Positions 1-6,210 of a stretch of 8,642 nt of DNA are shown one piece after another. Both the position numbers and the translations under genes were made by a program. Every line of letters begins with the position of its first letter. The stretch's first letter is position 1. The stretch spans positions 1 to 8,642 of the forward strand of contig CAMKYP010000140.1 of the NCBI GenBank assembly GCA_946477505.1. Reading direction: 5' to 3'. The notes below the pieces were generated by a model. It worked only from the letters and a program-made list of their open reading frames with translations. It did no database searches and was not told the DNA's origin. The stretch is from an uncultured Dechloromonas sp. (GTDB taxonomy: Bacteria; Pseudomonadota; Gammaproteobacteria; Burkholderiales; Rhodocyclaceae).

Positions 1-20
1 GCCACCCGATTTGCCCCGGA

Positions 21-1088
21 TCAGAACAGGAACGGCTGCTTGTCGGGACTGGACTGCACTTGCATGTCGCCGCCGAAGACGCGCATCTGGCGGGGCCTGA
101 ACCAGACCGACTGACCTACCGCCAGCTGCAGCGCCTCATGGCGCTCGCGCGACAGTTCGACCTCGACGATTTCCTGGCCGTGCAGCAATTCGACGCGGAC
201 CACCGGCCCGATCGGATGCACGTGCTGTACCGTCGCCTCCAGGCCACCCTCGCTGACAGCATGCGTAATGTCGATATCGTGCGGACGGACAAAGGCAGTC
301 GCCTTCTCCGGGGCTTCGCAGCGCTCGACCTCGGCATAGCCCCCCTGAACCCGGCTGTGGAAGACATTTACGTTGCCAAGGAACTGGTAGACAAAGGGCG
401 AAGCCGGCGCGGAATACACCTCGTCGGGCGAGCCGATCTGCTCGATCCGGCCGTGGTTCATGACGACGACGCGGTCGGCGACCTCCAGTGCCTCTTCCTG
501 GTCGTGCGTCACGAACACCGACGAGATGTGCATGTCGTCGTGCAGGCGTCGCAGCCAGCGGCGCAGTTCCTTGCGCACCTTGGTGTCGAGTGCGCCGAAG
601 GGTTCGTCGAGTAGCAGCACCTTCGGCTCGACGGCGAGTGCACGGGCCAGCGCGATACGCTGGCGCTGGCCGCCGGAGAGCTGCGAGGGATAGCGGTCGG
701 CCAACCAATCGAGCTGGACCAGGCCAAGCAGTTCCATGACCCGGCGCTTGATCTCGGCATCGCTCGGGCGTTCCTTGCGCGGCTTGACGCGCAGGCCGAA
801 GGCAACGTTCTCGAAGACCGTCATGTGGCGGAACAGCGCGTAATGCTGGAAGACGAAGCCGACATTGCGGTCGCGGGCATGCAGGTGGGTGGCCTCGGCA
901 CCGGAGAACAGGATCTCGCCCTCATCAGCAGTCTCCATGCCGGCGATGATGCGCAACAGCGTGGTCTTGCCGCAGCCGGAGGGGCCGAGCAGCGCGACCA
1001 ACTCGCCGGTCGGGATGTCGAGGTTGATGTTGTCGAGCGCGACGAAGTTGCCGAAGCGCTTGGAGATGTTGCGGATTTCGATACTCAT
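21..1088 (-). CDS. cysA: Sulfate/thiosulfate ABC importer, ATP-binding subunit CysA
   Basis: This 355-residue cytoplasmic ATPase energises sulfate/thiosulfate uptake through the CysT-CysW channel. Seen in the protein: Walker A GPSGCGKTT (residues 35-43), Q-loop Gln81, signature LSGGQ (137-141), Walker B VLLLDEP (157-163) and switch His195. A C-terminal regulatory region of TOBE type follows from about residue 240 to 338. The length matches CysA of other proteobacteria (about 350-365). Family assignment rests mainly on context, because the ATPase alone would also fit spermidine or maltose importers: it is last in a run of binding protein, CysT and CysW. Its ATG overlaps the TGA of cysW by 4 nt (ATGA, 1085-1088), so it is probably translationally coupled. 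A weak GAG lies about 8 nt upstream of the start. The stop codon is at 21-23; only 20 nt remain to the window edge, so whether another gene follows cannot be seen. Confidence 0.96.
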   Translation of the reverse strand: MSIEIRNISKRFGNFVALDNINLDIPTGELVALLGPSGCGKTTLLRIIAGMETADEGEILFSGAEATHLHARDRNVGFVFQHYALFRHMTVFENVAFGLRVKPRKERPSDAEIKRRVMELLGLVQLDWLADRYPSQLSGGQRQRIALARALAVEPKVLLLDEPFGALDTKVRKELRRWLRRLHDDMHISSVFVTHDQEEALEVADRVVVMNHGRIEQIGSPDEVYSAPASPFVYQFLGNVNVFHSRVQGGYAEVERCEAPEKATAFVRPHDIDITHAVSEGGLEATVQHVHPIGPVVRVELLHGQEIVEVELSRERHEALQLAVGQSVWFRPRQMRVFGGDMQVQSSPDKQPFLF

Positions 1089-1960
1089 GAGGTTTTCTCG
1101 CCGGGGAGTTCAGCGTTCAGCATGTCGGTCTCGGCCTTCATGCGCCATTCGACGACAGTCTTGGCCACCAGCGTCACCAGCGCCAGCAGCGCCAGCACCG
1201 AGGCGGCGGCGAAAGCGCCGATCGCGTTGTATTCGTTGTAGAGGATTTCGACGTGCAGCGGCAGGGTGTTGGTTTCGCCGCGGATGTGGCCGGAAACCAC
1301 GCTCACCGCGCCGAACTCTCCCATCGCCCGGGCGTTCGACAGGATCACGCCGTAGAGCAGGCCCCACTTGATGTTGGGCAGGGTGACGCGCCAGAACATC
1401 TGCCAGCCGGACGCGCCGAGCGAGATAGCCGCCTCCTCCTCATCCTTGCCCTGCGACTGCATCAGCGGAATCAGTTCGCGGGCAATGAAGGGGAAGGTGA
1501 TGAACAAGGTGGCGAGGATCATGCCCGGCACGGCGAAGATGATTTTCAGGTCGTGCGCCGCCAGCCAATCGCCGAAATACCCCTGCGAGCCGAACATCAG
1601 GATGAAGATCAGGCCGGCGACCACCGGCGACACCGCGAACGGCAGGTCGATCAGCGTGATCAGCAGGCTCTTGCCCCGGAAGTCGAACTTGGCGATGGCC
1701 CAGGCCGCCGCCACACCGAACAGGATATTGAAGGGCAGCACGGCCAGCGCGATGACGATGGTCAGCCAGATCGCCGAGCGGGTTTCCGAGTCCTTCAACG
1801 CCTCAAGATAGATCGGCAAGCCCTGCGCCAGTGCTTCGACGAAGACGGCGATCAGCGGCAGGCCGAGGAAGAAGAACAGGAAGCCGAGACCGACGGCAAG
1901 CAGCGTGTAGCGCACCCAGGTCGGTTCCTGCGTCGCACGGGTCAGTTTGTTGGCGCTCAT
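1085..1960 (-). CDS. cysW: Sulfate/thiosulfate ABC importer, permease CysW
   Basis: This 291-residue inner-membrane permease forms half of the sulfate/thiosulfate channel. It has about six hydrophobic segments; the first, at roughly residues 17-42, follows a short polar N-terminus. The cytoplasmic coupling loop carries the EAA motif that contacts CysA, seen as EEEAAISLGASGWQ near residue 175. The block ARAMGEFGAVSVVSGHIRG a little further on is typical of CysW; the sister CysT has ARALGEFGSVIFIAGN at the same place. The start is supported by an AGGTGA ribosome-binding site about 3 nt upstream, lying inside the end of cysT. The ATG overlaps the cysT stop by 4 nt (1957-1960), and the gene's own stop overlaps the cysA start, so the three genes are a tightly coupled unit. 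The hydrophobicity pattern and length are normal, with no sign of damage. Confidence 0.96.
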   Translation of the reverse strand: MSANKLTRATQEPTWVRYTLLAVGLGFLFFFLGLPLIAVFVEALAQGLPIYLEALKDSETRSAIWLTIVIALAVLPFNILFGVAAAWAIAKFDFRGKSLLITLIDLPFAVSPVVAGLIFILMFGSQGYFGDWLAAHDLKIIFAVPGMILATLFITFPFIARELIPLMQSQGKDEEEAAISLGASGWQMFWRVTLPNIKWGLLYGVILSNARAMGEFGAVSVVSGHIRGETNTLPLHVEILYNEYNAIGAFAAASVLALLALVTLVAKTVVEWRMKAETDMLNAELPGEKTS

Positions 1961-2832
1961 GCTTCACCTGCCTTTGCCTTGCCGGCAGCGACTTCCAGCG
2001 GCTCGCTGTTCTTGTGCCGGTTGGCAGCCCACCACTGCAAGGCGTTGATGACCAGCAGCAGCACGAAGGAAATGGCCAGCATGACCACGGCCAACGCGGT
2101 GGCGCCGAGCACGTCATACTGCTCCAGCTTGGAGATGATCAGCAGCGGCACGATTTCGGAAATCAGCGGCAGGTTGCCGGCGATGAAGATGACCGAACCG
2201 AATTCGCCGAGCGCCCGGGCGAAGGCCAGCGCGAAGCCGGTAAGCAGCGCCGGGCCGATGGCCGGGAAGATCACCTTGACGAAGGTCTGCCAACGCGAGG
2301 CGCCGAGCGAGGCAGCGGCTTCCTCGACCTCGGTTTCGATATCCTCGATCACCGGCTGCAGCGTGCGCACGACGAAAGGCAGCGTGATGAAGGTCAGCGC
2401 GACAACAATACCCAGCGGGGTGTAGGCGACCTTGAAGCCAAGCGGCTCAAGATGGCTGCCCAGCCAGCCGTTGCCGGCGTACAGCGTGGCCAGCGTGATG
2501 CCGGCTACCGCCGTCGGCAGCGCGAAGGGCAGATCGACCAGCGCATCGACGAAGCGCTTTCCGGGGAAGGGGTAGCGCACGAGAATCCAGGCGACGATCA
2601 GGCCGAAGAAGGCATTGATCGAAGCGGCCAGCAGCGACGATACGAAGGTGACGCGAAAGGCGGCCAGCGACCGCTCGCCGAGCGCAATGTCGAGAATCTG
2701 GCCGAAACCGAGCTCGGACGCCTTGAGGATCATGCCGCCCAAGGGCAGCAGGATGAGCAGCGAGAGATAGACCAACGTGTAACCCAGCGCCAAGCCGAAG
2801 CCGGGCAACACGCGTTGGATTTTAGCAGACAT
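1957..2832 (-). CDS. cysT: Sulfate/thiosulfate ABC importer, permease CysT (CysU)
   Basis: This is the second channel-forming permease of the sulfate/thiosulfate importer, 291 residues, inner membrane. About six hydrophobic segments are visible, the first at roughly residues 14-36. The EAA coupling loop (EEAAASLGASRWQTF) lies near residue 170, followed by FARALGEFGSVIFIAGN, the block that distinguishes CysT from CysW. The ATG at 2832 is preceded by only a weak GAG 6 nt upstream, much poorer than the binding-protein gene's site. Together with the hairpin in the 91-nt gap before it, this suggests the permeases are made in smaller amounts than the binding protein, as expected for such importers (inference). 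The C-terminal tail is polar (Lys/Glu-rich) and cytoplasmic. The gene name CysU is used for the same protein in enterobacteria. Confidence 0.96.
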   Translation of the reverse strand: MSAKIQRVLPGFGLALGYTLVYLSLLILLPLGGMILKASELGFGQILDIALGERSLAAFRVTFVSSLLAASINAFFGLIVAWILVRYPFPGKRFVDALVDLPFALPTAVAGITLATLYAGNGWLGSHLEPLGFKVAYTPLGIVVALTFITLPFVVRTLQPVIEDIETEVEEAAASLGASRWQTFVKVIFPAIGPALLTGFALAFARALGEFGSVIFIAGNLPLISEIVPLLIISKLEQYDVLGATALAVVMLAISFVLLLVINALQWWAANRHKNSEPLEVAAGKAKAGEA

Positions 2833-2881
2833 GGGAACTCATTTTTTGACCGATTGTTCTGATTGGATGCCGCAAAAGCAA

Positions 2882-2901
2882 CGGCCGGGCACCCCCGGCC
2901 G
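2882..2901 (-). terminator. Intra-operon hairpin between binding-protein gene and cysT
   Basis: The perfect inverted repeat CGGCCGGG / CCCGGCCG has an 8-bp stem and a 4-nt loop (2890-2893). It lies 22 nt past the stop of the binding-protein gene. On the transcribed (minus) strand it is followed by the T-rich but interrupted TTGCTTTTGC. The weak T-run suggests partial termination or an RNA 3'-end stabiliser rather than a full stop, since cysTWA lack an obvious promoter in the remaining about 50 nt. Confidence 0.6.
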
Positions 2902-2923
2902 CCAATGATTCTAAATCGCAGGC

Positions 2924-3922
2924 TTACTTGGCGACATAAATTTGATCGAAGGTGCCGCCGTCCTTGAAGTGCGTGGCGAAGGCCTTGTTGGCACCGCCGA
3001 ACACCTCATCCACGGTGAAAGTCTTCACCGCCGGGAAGAAATGGGCATATTTCTTCAACAGTTCGGCATCACGCGGACGCAGGTAGTTTTGCGCGGCATT
3101 CTCCTGGCCCTCCTTGGACCACAGGTATTCCAGATAAGCCGTCGCCTGCTTGCGCGTGCCTTTCTTGTCCACCACCTTGTCGACGACAGCGACCGGGAAC
3201 TCGGTCTGCATCGTCAGGCTGGGATAGACCACCTCGAAATTGCCCTTGCCGAATTCCTTGGCGATCAGTTCCGCCTCGGACTCGAAGGTCACCAGCACGT
3301 CGCCCAGTCCGCGCTGCATGAAAGTGGTCGTCGCGTCGCGGCCGCCGGCGGCGAACAGCGGCGCATTCTTCAGCAACTTGCCGACGAATTCCTGCGCCTT
3401 GGCATCGCTGCCGCCCGGCTGTTTCAACGCCCAGGCCCAGGCCGACAGATAGGTGTTGCGGCCGTTGCCGGTATTCTTCGGGTGCGGCAGGATGACCTGG
3501 ATGCCGGGCGCGGCCAGATCGGACCAATCCTTGAGCGCCTTCGGGTTGCCCTTGCGCACGATGAACACCATCGCCGAGGTATAGGGGGAGGCATTGTTCG
3601 GGAATTTCTTCGTCCAATCCTTGGCGACCAGACCCTTGTCGGCCAGGAACTCGATGTCGTTGGCCTGGTTCATGGTCACCACGTCGGCCTCCAGTCCGTC
3701 GGCGACGGCGCGCACCTGCTTGGACGAACCGCCGTGCGACTGCTTCAATTCGAGACTCTCACCGGTCTTCGCCTTCCAGTGCTTCTGGAACATCGGGTTG
3801 TAATCCTTGTAGACATCGCGAGCGACATCGTAGGAAGCGTTCAGCAGCGTCGCATCGGCCAGTGCGGCACCGGCAACCAAGCTGAGCAGAAGGGTGGCAA
3901 TCGATTTACGGAAATGGGTCAT
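2924..3922 (-). CDS. Periplasmic sulfate/thiosulfate-binding protein
   Basis: This 332-residue periplasmic solute-binding protein captures the oxyanion and delivers it to CysT-CysW. A Sec signal peptide occupies residues 1-22 (Arg/Lys start, hydrophobic core, ALA before the cut). Mature-protein signatures of the Sbp/CysP family are NASYDVARD (28-36), QSHGGSSKQ (61-69), DVVTMNQ (80-86), KKFPNNASPYTS (105-116) and VRKGNPK (122-128). Around the anion site the sequence is closer to CysP (thiosulfate) than Sbp: GGRDATTTF (193-201), then LVTFESE with Phe213 where Sbp has Trp. I cannot decide between sbp and cysP, so no symbol is given. The loop PHPKNTGNGR (146-155) departs from the usual PNPKTSGNGR-type sequence. 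The start is set by a strong GAGGTGA site just upstream of ATG 3922. It is the first gene of the operon. Confidence 0.93.
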   Translation of the reverse strand: MTHFRKSIATLLLSLVAGAALADATLLNASYDVARDVYKDYNPMFQKHWKAKTGESLELKQSHGGSSKQVRAVADGLEADVVTMNQANDIEFLADKGLVAKDWTKKFPNNASPYTSAMVFIVRKGNPKALKDWSDLAAPGIQVILPHPKNTGNGRNTYLSAWAWALKQPGGSDAKAQEFVGKLLKNAPLFAAGGRDATTTFMQRGLGDVLVTFESEAELIAKEFGKGNFEVVYPSLTMQTEFPVAVVDKVVDKKGTRKQATAYLEYLWSKEGQENAAQNYLRPRDAELLKKYAHFFPAVKTFTVDEVFGGANKAFATHFKDGGTFDQIYVAK

Positions 3923-3944
3923 GAGTCACCTCGCTTTGGATAAG

Positions 3945-3957
3945 CGCTAATTTAGCG
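3945..3957. repeat. Inverted repeat CGCTAA-T-TTAGCG in the importer leader
   Basis: This is a perfect 6-bp inverted repeat with a single central base, 22 nt upstream of the binding-protein start codon. It could be an operator half-site pair or an RNA hairpin in the 5' leader. It overlaps a second short repeat, CGCTT (3932-3936) with AAGCG (3942-3946), which would place the ribosome-binding site beside a stem. The sequence does not show which role, if any, is real. Confidence 0.4.
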
Positions 3958-4010
3958 AAGTCACATATAACCACAAAGACAATTTTTGAATTTACTTATT
4001 CCATAAACCA
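3958..4010 (-). promoter_or_regulatory. Probable promoter/activator region of the sulfate importer operon
   Basis: An AT-rich stretch sits in otherwise GC-rich DNA, between the divergently read importer operon and lipoprotein gene. On the minus strand a possible -10 TATATG lies at 3964-3969, about 42 nt from the binding-protein ATG. No good -35 is found 16-18 bp upstream of it; the best hexamers there are AATTCA or ATTCAA. A weak -35 beside AT-rich DNA suits activator-dependent control. In proteobacteria these operons are usually activated by the LysR-type regulator CysB under sulfur limitation. That is family knowledge; no CysB site can be assigned with confidence. Confidence 0.35.
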
Positions 4011-4097
4011 AAAACGAACCGCCCCCGATCGTCGACACTGTTCGCCACCCATGCGAGCGGCTATCATTGGAAATTCTTCAAGCCGCCGACAATCAAG

Positions 4098-4673
4098 ATG
4101 CGCGCCACCCTGCCAGCCATTCTCCTTCTCTCCGCCGTGCTTGCGGCCTGTTCCACCAAGGGCACCATTCCGCCAAGCACGCATATTTCGCAAAGCGGCA
4201 TGCTGCGCGTGCACCCCGGCCTCCTCGGCCAGCCCGTGCCGGCCGAATTGCAGCAGGATGGCCAAATGATCAAGATGGCATCCACGGCCCCGGTCGAGGC
4301 CGAAAAGCCGATCAGGATCGACCCGGTCGGCCTGCGCACCCAGCGCAGCGTCTACTTCGATCTGAACAACGCCGACATCAAGGCGGATTACGACCCGGCG
4401 CTGCGCGCCCATGCCCGCTACCTTGCCGATCACCCCAAAGCCCGCGTGCGCATCGAAGGCAACGCCGACGAACGCGGCAGCGCCGATTACAACCGCAAGC
4501 TGGGCTTGAAGCGCGCCGAGAGCGTGCGGTCGACGCTAGTCTCCCACGGTGCAGCCGAAAAGCAGGTTACGGTCAAGACGCTGGGCGAAGCAAGGCCGAA
4601 GCTGACCGGCCACGATGAAAGCTCATGGGCGGAGAACCGCCGGGCCGACGTGGTTTACGAAGTCGAGAACTGA
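4098..4673 (+). CDS. OmpA/Pal-family outer-membrane lipoprotein
   Basis: This 191-residue lipoprotein should anchor the outer membrane to peptidoglycan. The signal peptide (1-17) ends in the lipobox LAAC, with Cys18 as the lipidated residue. Ser at +2 predicts export to the outer membrane. Residues 19-80 form a Pro/Ser-rich linker. An OmpA-like domain follows (about 83-188) with VYFDLNNADIK (85-95), the peptidoglycan-binding block GNADERGSADYN (121-132) and LGLKRAESV (135-143). Asp124 and Arg139 correspond to the diaminopimelate-contacting residues of the family. Canonical Pal has His where Asn122 stands. The ATG is the only in-frame start that gives an intact lipobox, though the ribosome-binding site is poor. 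It is not next to tol genes, so it is probably a Pal paralogue rather than pal itself (inference). A weak -10-like TATCAT lies at 4062-4067. Confidence 0.9.
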   Translation: MRATLPAILLLSAVLAACSTKGTIPPSTHISQSGMLRVHPGLLGQPVPAELQQDGQMIKMASTAPVEAEKPIRIDPVGLRTQRSVYFDLNNADIKADYDPALRAHARYLADHPKARVRIEGNADERGSADYNRKLGLKRAESVRSTLVSHGAAEKQVTVKTLGEARPKLTGHDESSWAENRRADVVYEVEN

Positions 4674-4684
4674 CCACAGCCCTT

Positions 4685-4708
4685 GCGGCGGGCCGCCCGG
4701 CCCGCCGC
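4685..4708. terminator. GC-rich hairpin between convergent genes
   Basis: A perfect 10-bp stem, GCGGCGGGCC (4685-4694) with GGCCCGCCGC (4699-4708), has a 4-nt loop. It lies 11 nt after the lipoprotein stop and directly abuts the stop codon of the converging cytochrome gene. Neither strand has a T-tract after the stem, so it is not a textbook intrinsic terminator. Its position between convergent genes still argues for a shared 3'-end or transcript-protection structure. Confidence 0.55.
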
Positions 4709-5023
4709 TCAGTTGTCGAAGTGGTAGTAGCGCTGGTTCAGCCAGGCTGCGACGCTGCCCTCCTCTTCGGGGAACCAGCCGGCGCCGACTTGGGCATTGC
4801 AAGCCGACACCCGCTGCAGCAACTCCAATTTATTGGACAGCATCCGGCCGTCACGTGAGTACATCCTGCTTCCGTCCCCGCCATACATTCGGACATGGCA
4901 GCTGATGCAGCCCTTCTGGTGCAGTTCGGGTGCCGCCGTGAGGTCGACCTTGCCCCACGGCGCCTCGGCCATGGCCGCGCAAGGGGCTAGAAGCAGCCAG
5001 GAAAGAGTGCGAAAGATGGTCAC
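4709..5023 (-). CDS. Small periplasmic monoheme c-type cytochrome
   Basis: This 104-residue exported cytochrome has a GTG start at 5023. It is chosen because GAGGAGA lies 4 nt upstream and because it yields a proper signal peptide (hydrophobic residues 4-18, AMA before Glu20). Upstream in the same frame the sequence is only a shadow of the metallo-hydrolase gene. The mature part has one heme c site, CISCH (39-43), then MYGGDGSRMYSRDGRM, with Met46, Met54 and Met61 as candidate sixth ligands. Cys75 is a further, apparently unpaired cysteine. The C-terminus (WFPEEEGSVAAWLNQRYYHF) resembles the closing helix of class I cytochromes. Spacing of 28 nt from the upstream hydrolase gene on the same strand indicates an operon, so its partner is probably the hydrolase. 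I recognise the fold class but not a named family; the electron partner is unknown. Confidence 0.87.
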   Translation of the reverse strand: MTIFRTLSWLLLAPCAAMAEAPWGKVDLTAAPELHQKGCISCHVRMYGGDGSRMYSRDGRMLSNKLELLQRVSACNAQVGAGWFPEEEGSVAAWLNQRYYHFDN

Positions 5024-5051
5024 GGCGTCTCCTCGGGCGCGATGTCGTTGT

Positions 5052-6065
5052 TCAGAAACTGGCCGCCTCGGCTTCCAGATAGGCAAGACTGACATACTTG
5101 CCGATATTCGTCTCGAAACCACGCGTTTCCCGGGCGCGCGAGGCAACCTGCGGGTCGCGCAGGACCAGTTCCTTGGCCGCTTCGAGCGGTAACCCCTCCT
5201 TGACCGCCTGCTCGCAGGGCCGGTAGATGCCCTGGAACAAGGCCTTGTTCCAGGCCAGCACGCCGCCCCCTGGCTCGCCGTGCCCCGGCAACCAGACCCG
5301 GCTGGCCACCTCGCGCTCGAGTTGCTCGTAAGCCTTGAAAGTACCCAGGAAGGAGCCGTCGTCCATGTTGGCAATGCGCCTGTCCATGGCCACATCGCCG
5401 ACGCAGGTCAGTTTGTCTTCAACCACTTCGACGCATAGATCGTACGGCGTGTGGGCCGTGCCGTAATGATGCATGCGCAGCGTCACGTCGCCGTAACGCA
5501 GTTCGGCGCCGTTCTCGAGCGGGAAGCGTGGAGGCACCACCCGTGTCCCCATCGTCGCCTGATTTGTCCATTGCTCGAGCAGGGTCCGCCACATCTTGCC
5601 TTGAACGCCCTCGATTTCACGTATCGTCCCTGGATGGGCATAGATCGGCAGATCGTTGCCGTAGGCTTCGATAAAGGCCTGGTTCCCCAGCCAGTGATCG
5701 CCGTGATAATGCGTATTGATGACCGCCACCACCGGCTTCTTCCACTGCCTCCCGAGCTGGCGGATGGCCATTTCACCGATTTGCACCGAAGCGCCGGAGT
5801 CGATGACGACCAGACCCTTGGCGGTATCCACAAAGGTCAGGTTGCACATCATTCCTTGATTCTCCGGTGTCGGGAAACCGTCCGGCGAAAAGATCATCCA
5901 GACATGGGGTGATAGCTGACGCAGGGGATGATCGCGCACGGCCGGCCCACGTACGAAATCGTCCACCTCCCGGGCCAAGGCGCCAATACCCTGCCAAGGC
6001 GCAAATTCGGCCGCCAACAGACCAGTTAACGCTGTAGCCGCCCTGATGAAACTACGACGTTCCAT
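5052..6065 (-). CDS. Tat-exported metallo-beta-lactamase-fold hydrolase (SoxH-like)
   Basis: This 337-residue zinc-type hydrolase is exported folded. The N-terminus has a twin-arginine motif, ERRSFIRAA (residues 2-10), then a hydrophobic stretch, which sets the start at ATG 6065. GAGGAG lies about 6 nt upstream; a longer open frame to 6140 lacks this logic. All metal ligands of the fold are visible: His119, His121, Asp123 and His124 in THYHGDH, His205 in YGTAHTPYD, Asp224 in CVGDVAMD and His262 in LPGHGEP. The segment NQGMMCNLTFVDTAKGLVVIDSG (69-91) is the usual first strand pair of this fold. The general look fits the SoxH / quinoprotein-relay-associated metallohydrolases found beside cytochromes and PQQ-type or sulfur-oxidation genes. 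That resemblance is from memory and not tested. The substrate is unknown; classical beta-lactamase activity is not implied. The gene is first in an operon with the monoheme cytochrome. Confidence 0.9.
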   Translation of the reverse strand: MERRSFIRAATALTGLLAAEFAPWQGIGALAREVDDFVRGPAVRDHPLRQLSPHVWMIFSPDGFPTPENQGMMCNLTFVDTAKGLVVIDSGASVQIGEMAIRQLGRQWKKPVVAVINTHYHGDHWLGNQAFIEAYGNDLPIYAHPGTIREIEGVQGKMWRTLLEQWTNQATMGTRVVPPRFPLENGAELRYGDVTLRMHHYGTAHTPYDLCVEVVEDKLTCVGDVAMDRRIANMDDGSFLGTFKAYEQLEREVASRVWLPGHGEPGGGVLAWNKALFQGIYRPCEQAVKEGLPLEAAKELVLRDPQVASRARETRGFETNIGKYVSLAYLEAEAASF

Positions 6066-6143
6066 GAATGTCTCCTCTTCACGCGTTGCCGCCCATCTCG
6101 TGGCAAAGCAAAATACCGTGCCGGCGGGACAGCGCGCCATTGT

Positions 6144-6172
6144 TTGAAAGGCAAGTGTAAGCTAATTATTAT
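6144..6172 (+). promoter_or_regulatory. Sigma70-type promoter for the cytochrome c4-like gene
   Basis: The -35 hexamer TTGAAA (6144-6149) and the -10 hexamer TATTAT (6167-6172) each have one mismatch to consensus and are exactly 17 bp apart. Transcription would start near 6179, giving a leader of about 32 nt before the TTG start. The -10 is the left arm of the inverted repeat TATTAT-TTG-ATAATA (6167-6181), a possible repressor or regulator site. The same AT-rich stretch must also hold the promoter of the divergent hydrolase operon, for which no clear hexamers were found. Confidence 0.6.
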
Positions 6173-6210
6173 TTGATAATATATTTACAATCATCATCTC
6201 GGGGAATATT

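Noticed and set aside
1253..2425. 390-residue plus-strand open frame opposite cysW and cysT
   Set aside because: It is antisense to two well-conserved permeases; the product is a hydrophilic Arg/Gln/Asp/Gly-rich string typical of the mirror frame in GC-rich DNA, with no domain.
1831..2862. 343-residue plus-strand open frame opposite cysT
   Set aside because: Low-complexity antisense frame with many Gln, Arg and Asp repeats; no ribosome-binding site or recognisable motif.
2942..3943. 333-residue plus-strand open frame opposite the binding-protein gene
   Set aside because: Exact mirror of a clearly real gene; its His/Leu/Gly-rich content follows from reverse-reading high-GC codons.
3986..4007. 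TTGAAT ... CATAAA as a plus-strand promoter for the lipoprotein gene
   Set aside because: The spacing is only 10 bp, far from the 16-18 bp required; nothing better than an isolated TATCAT at 4062 was found.
4709..5395. Reading the small cytochrome as a 228-residue protein from an upstream ATG
   Set aside because: The N-terminal 124 residues are an out-of-frame shadow of the metallo-hydrolase; the internal GTG at 5023 has a strong ribosome-binding site and a signal peptide.
5052..6140. Starting the metallo-hydrolase at 6140 (362 residues)
   Set aside because: The extra 25 residues would bury the twin-arginine signal and have no good ribosome-binding site, whereas ATG 6065 has GAGGAG upstream and begins at the signal.
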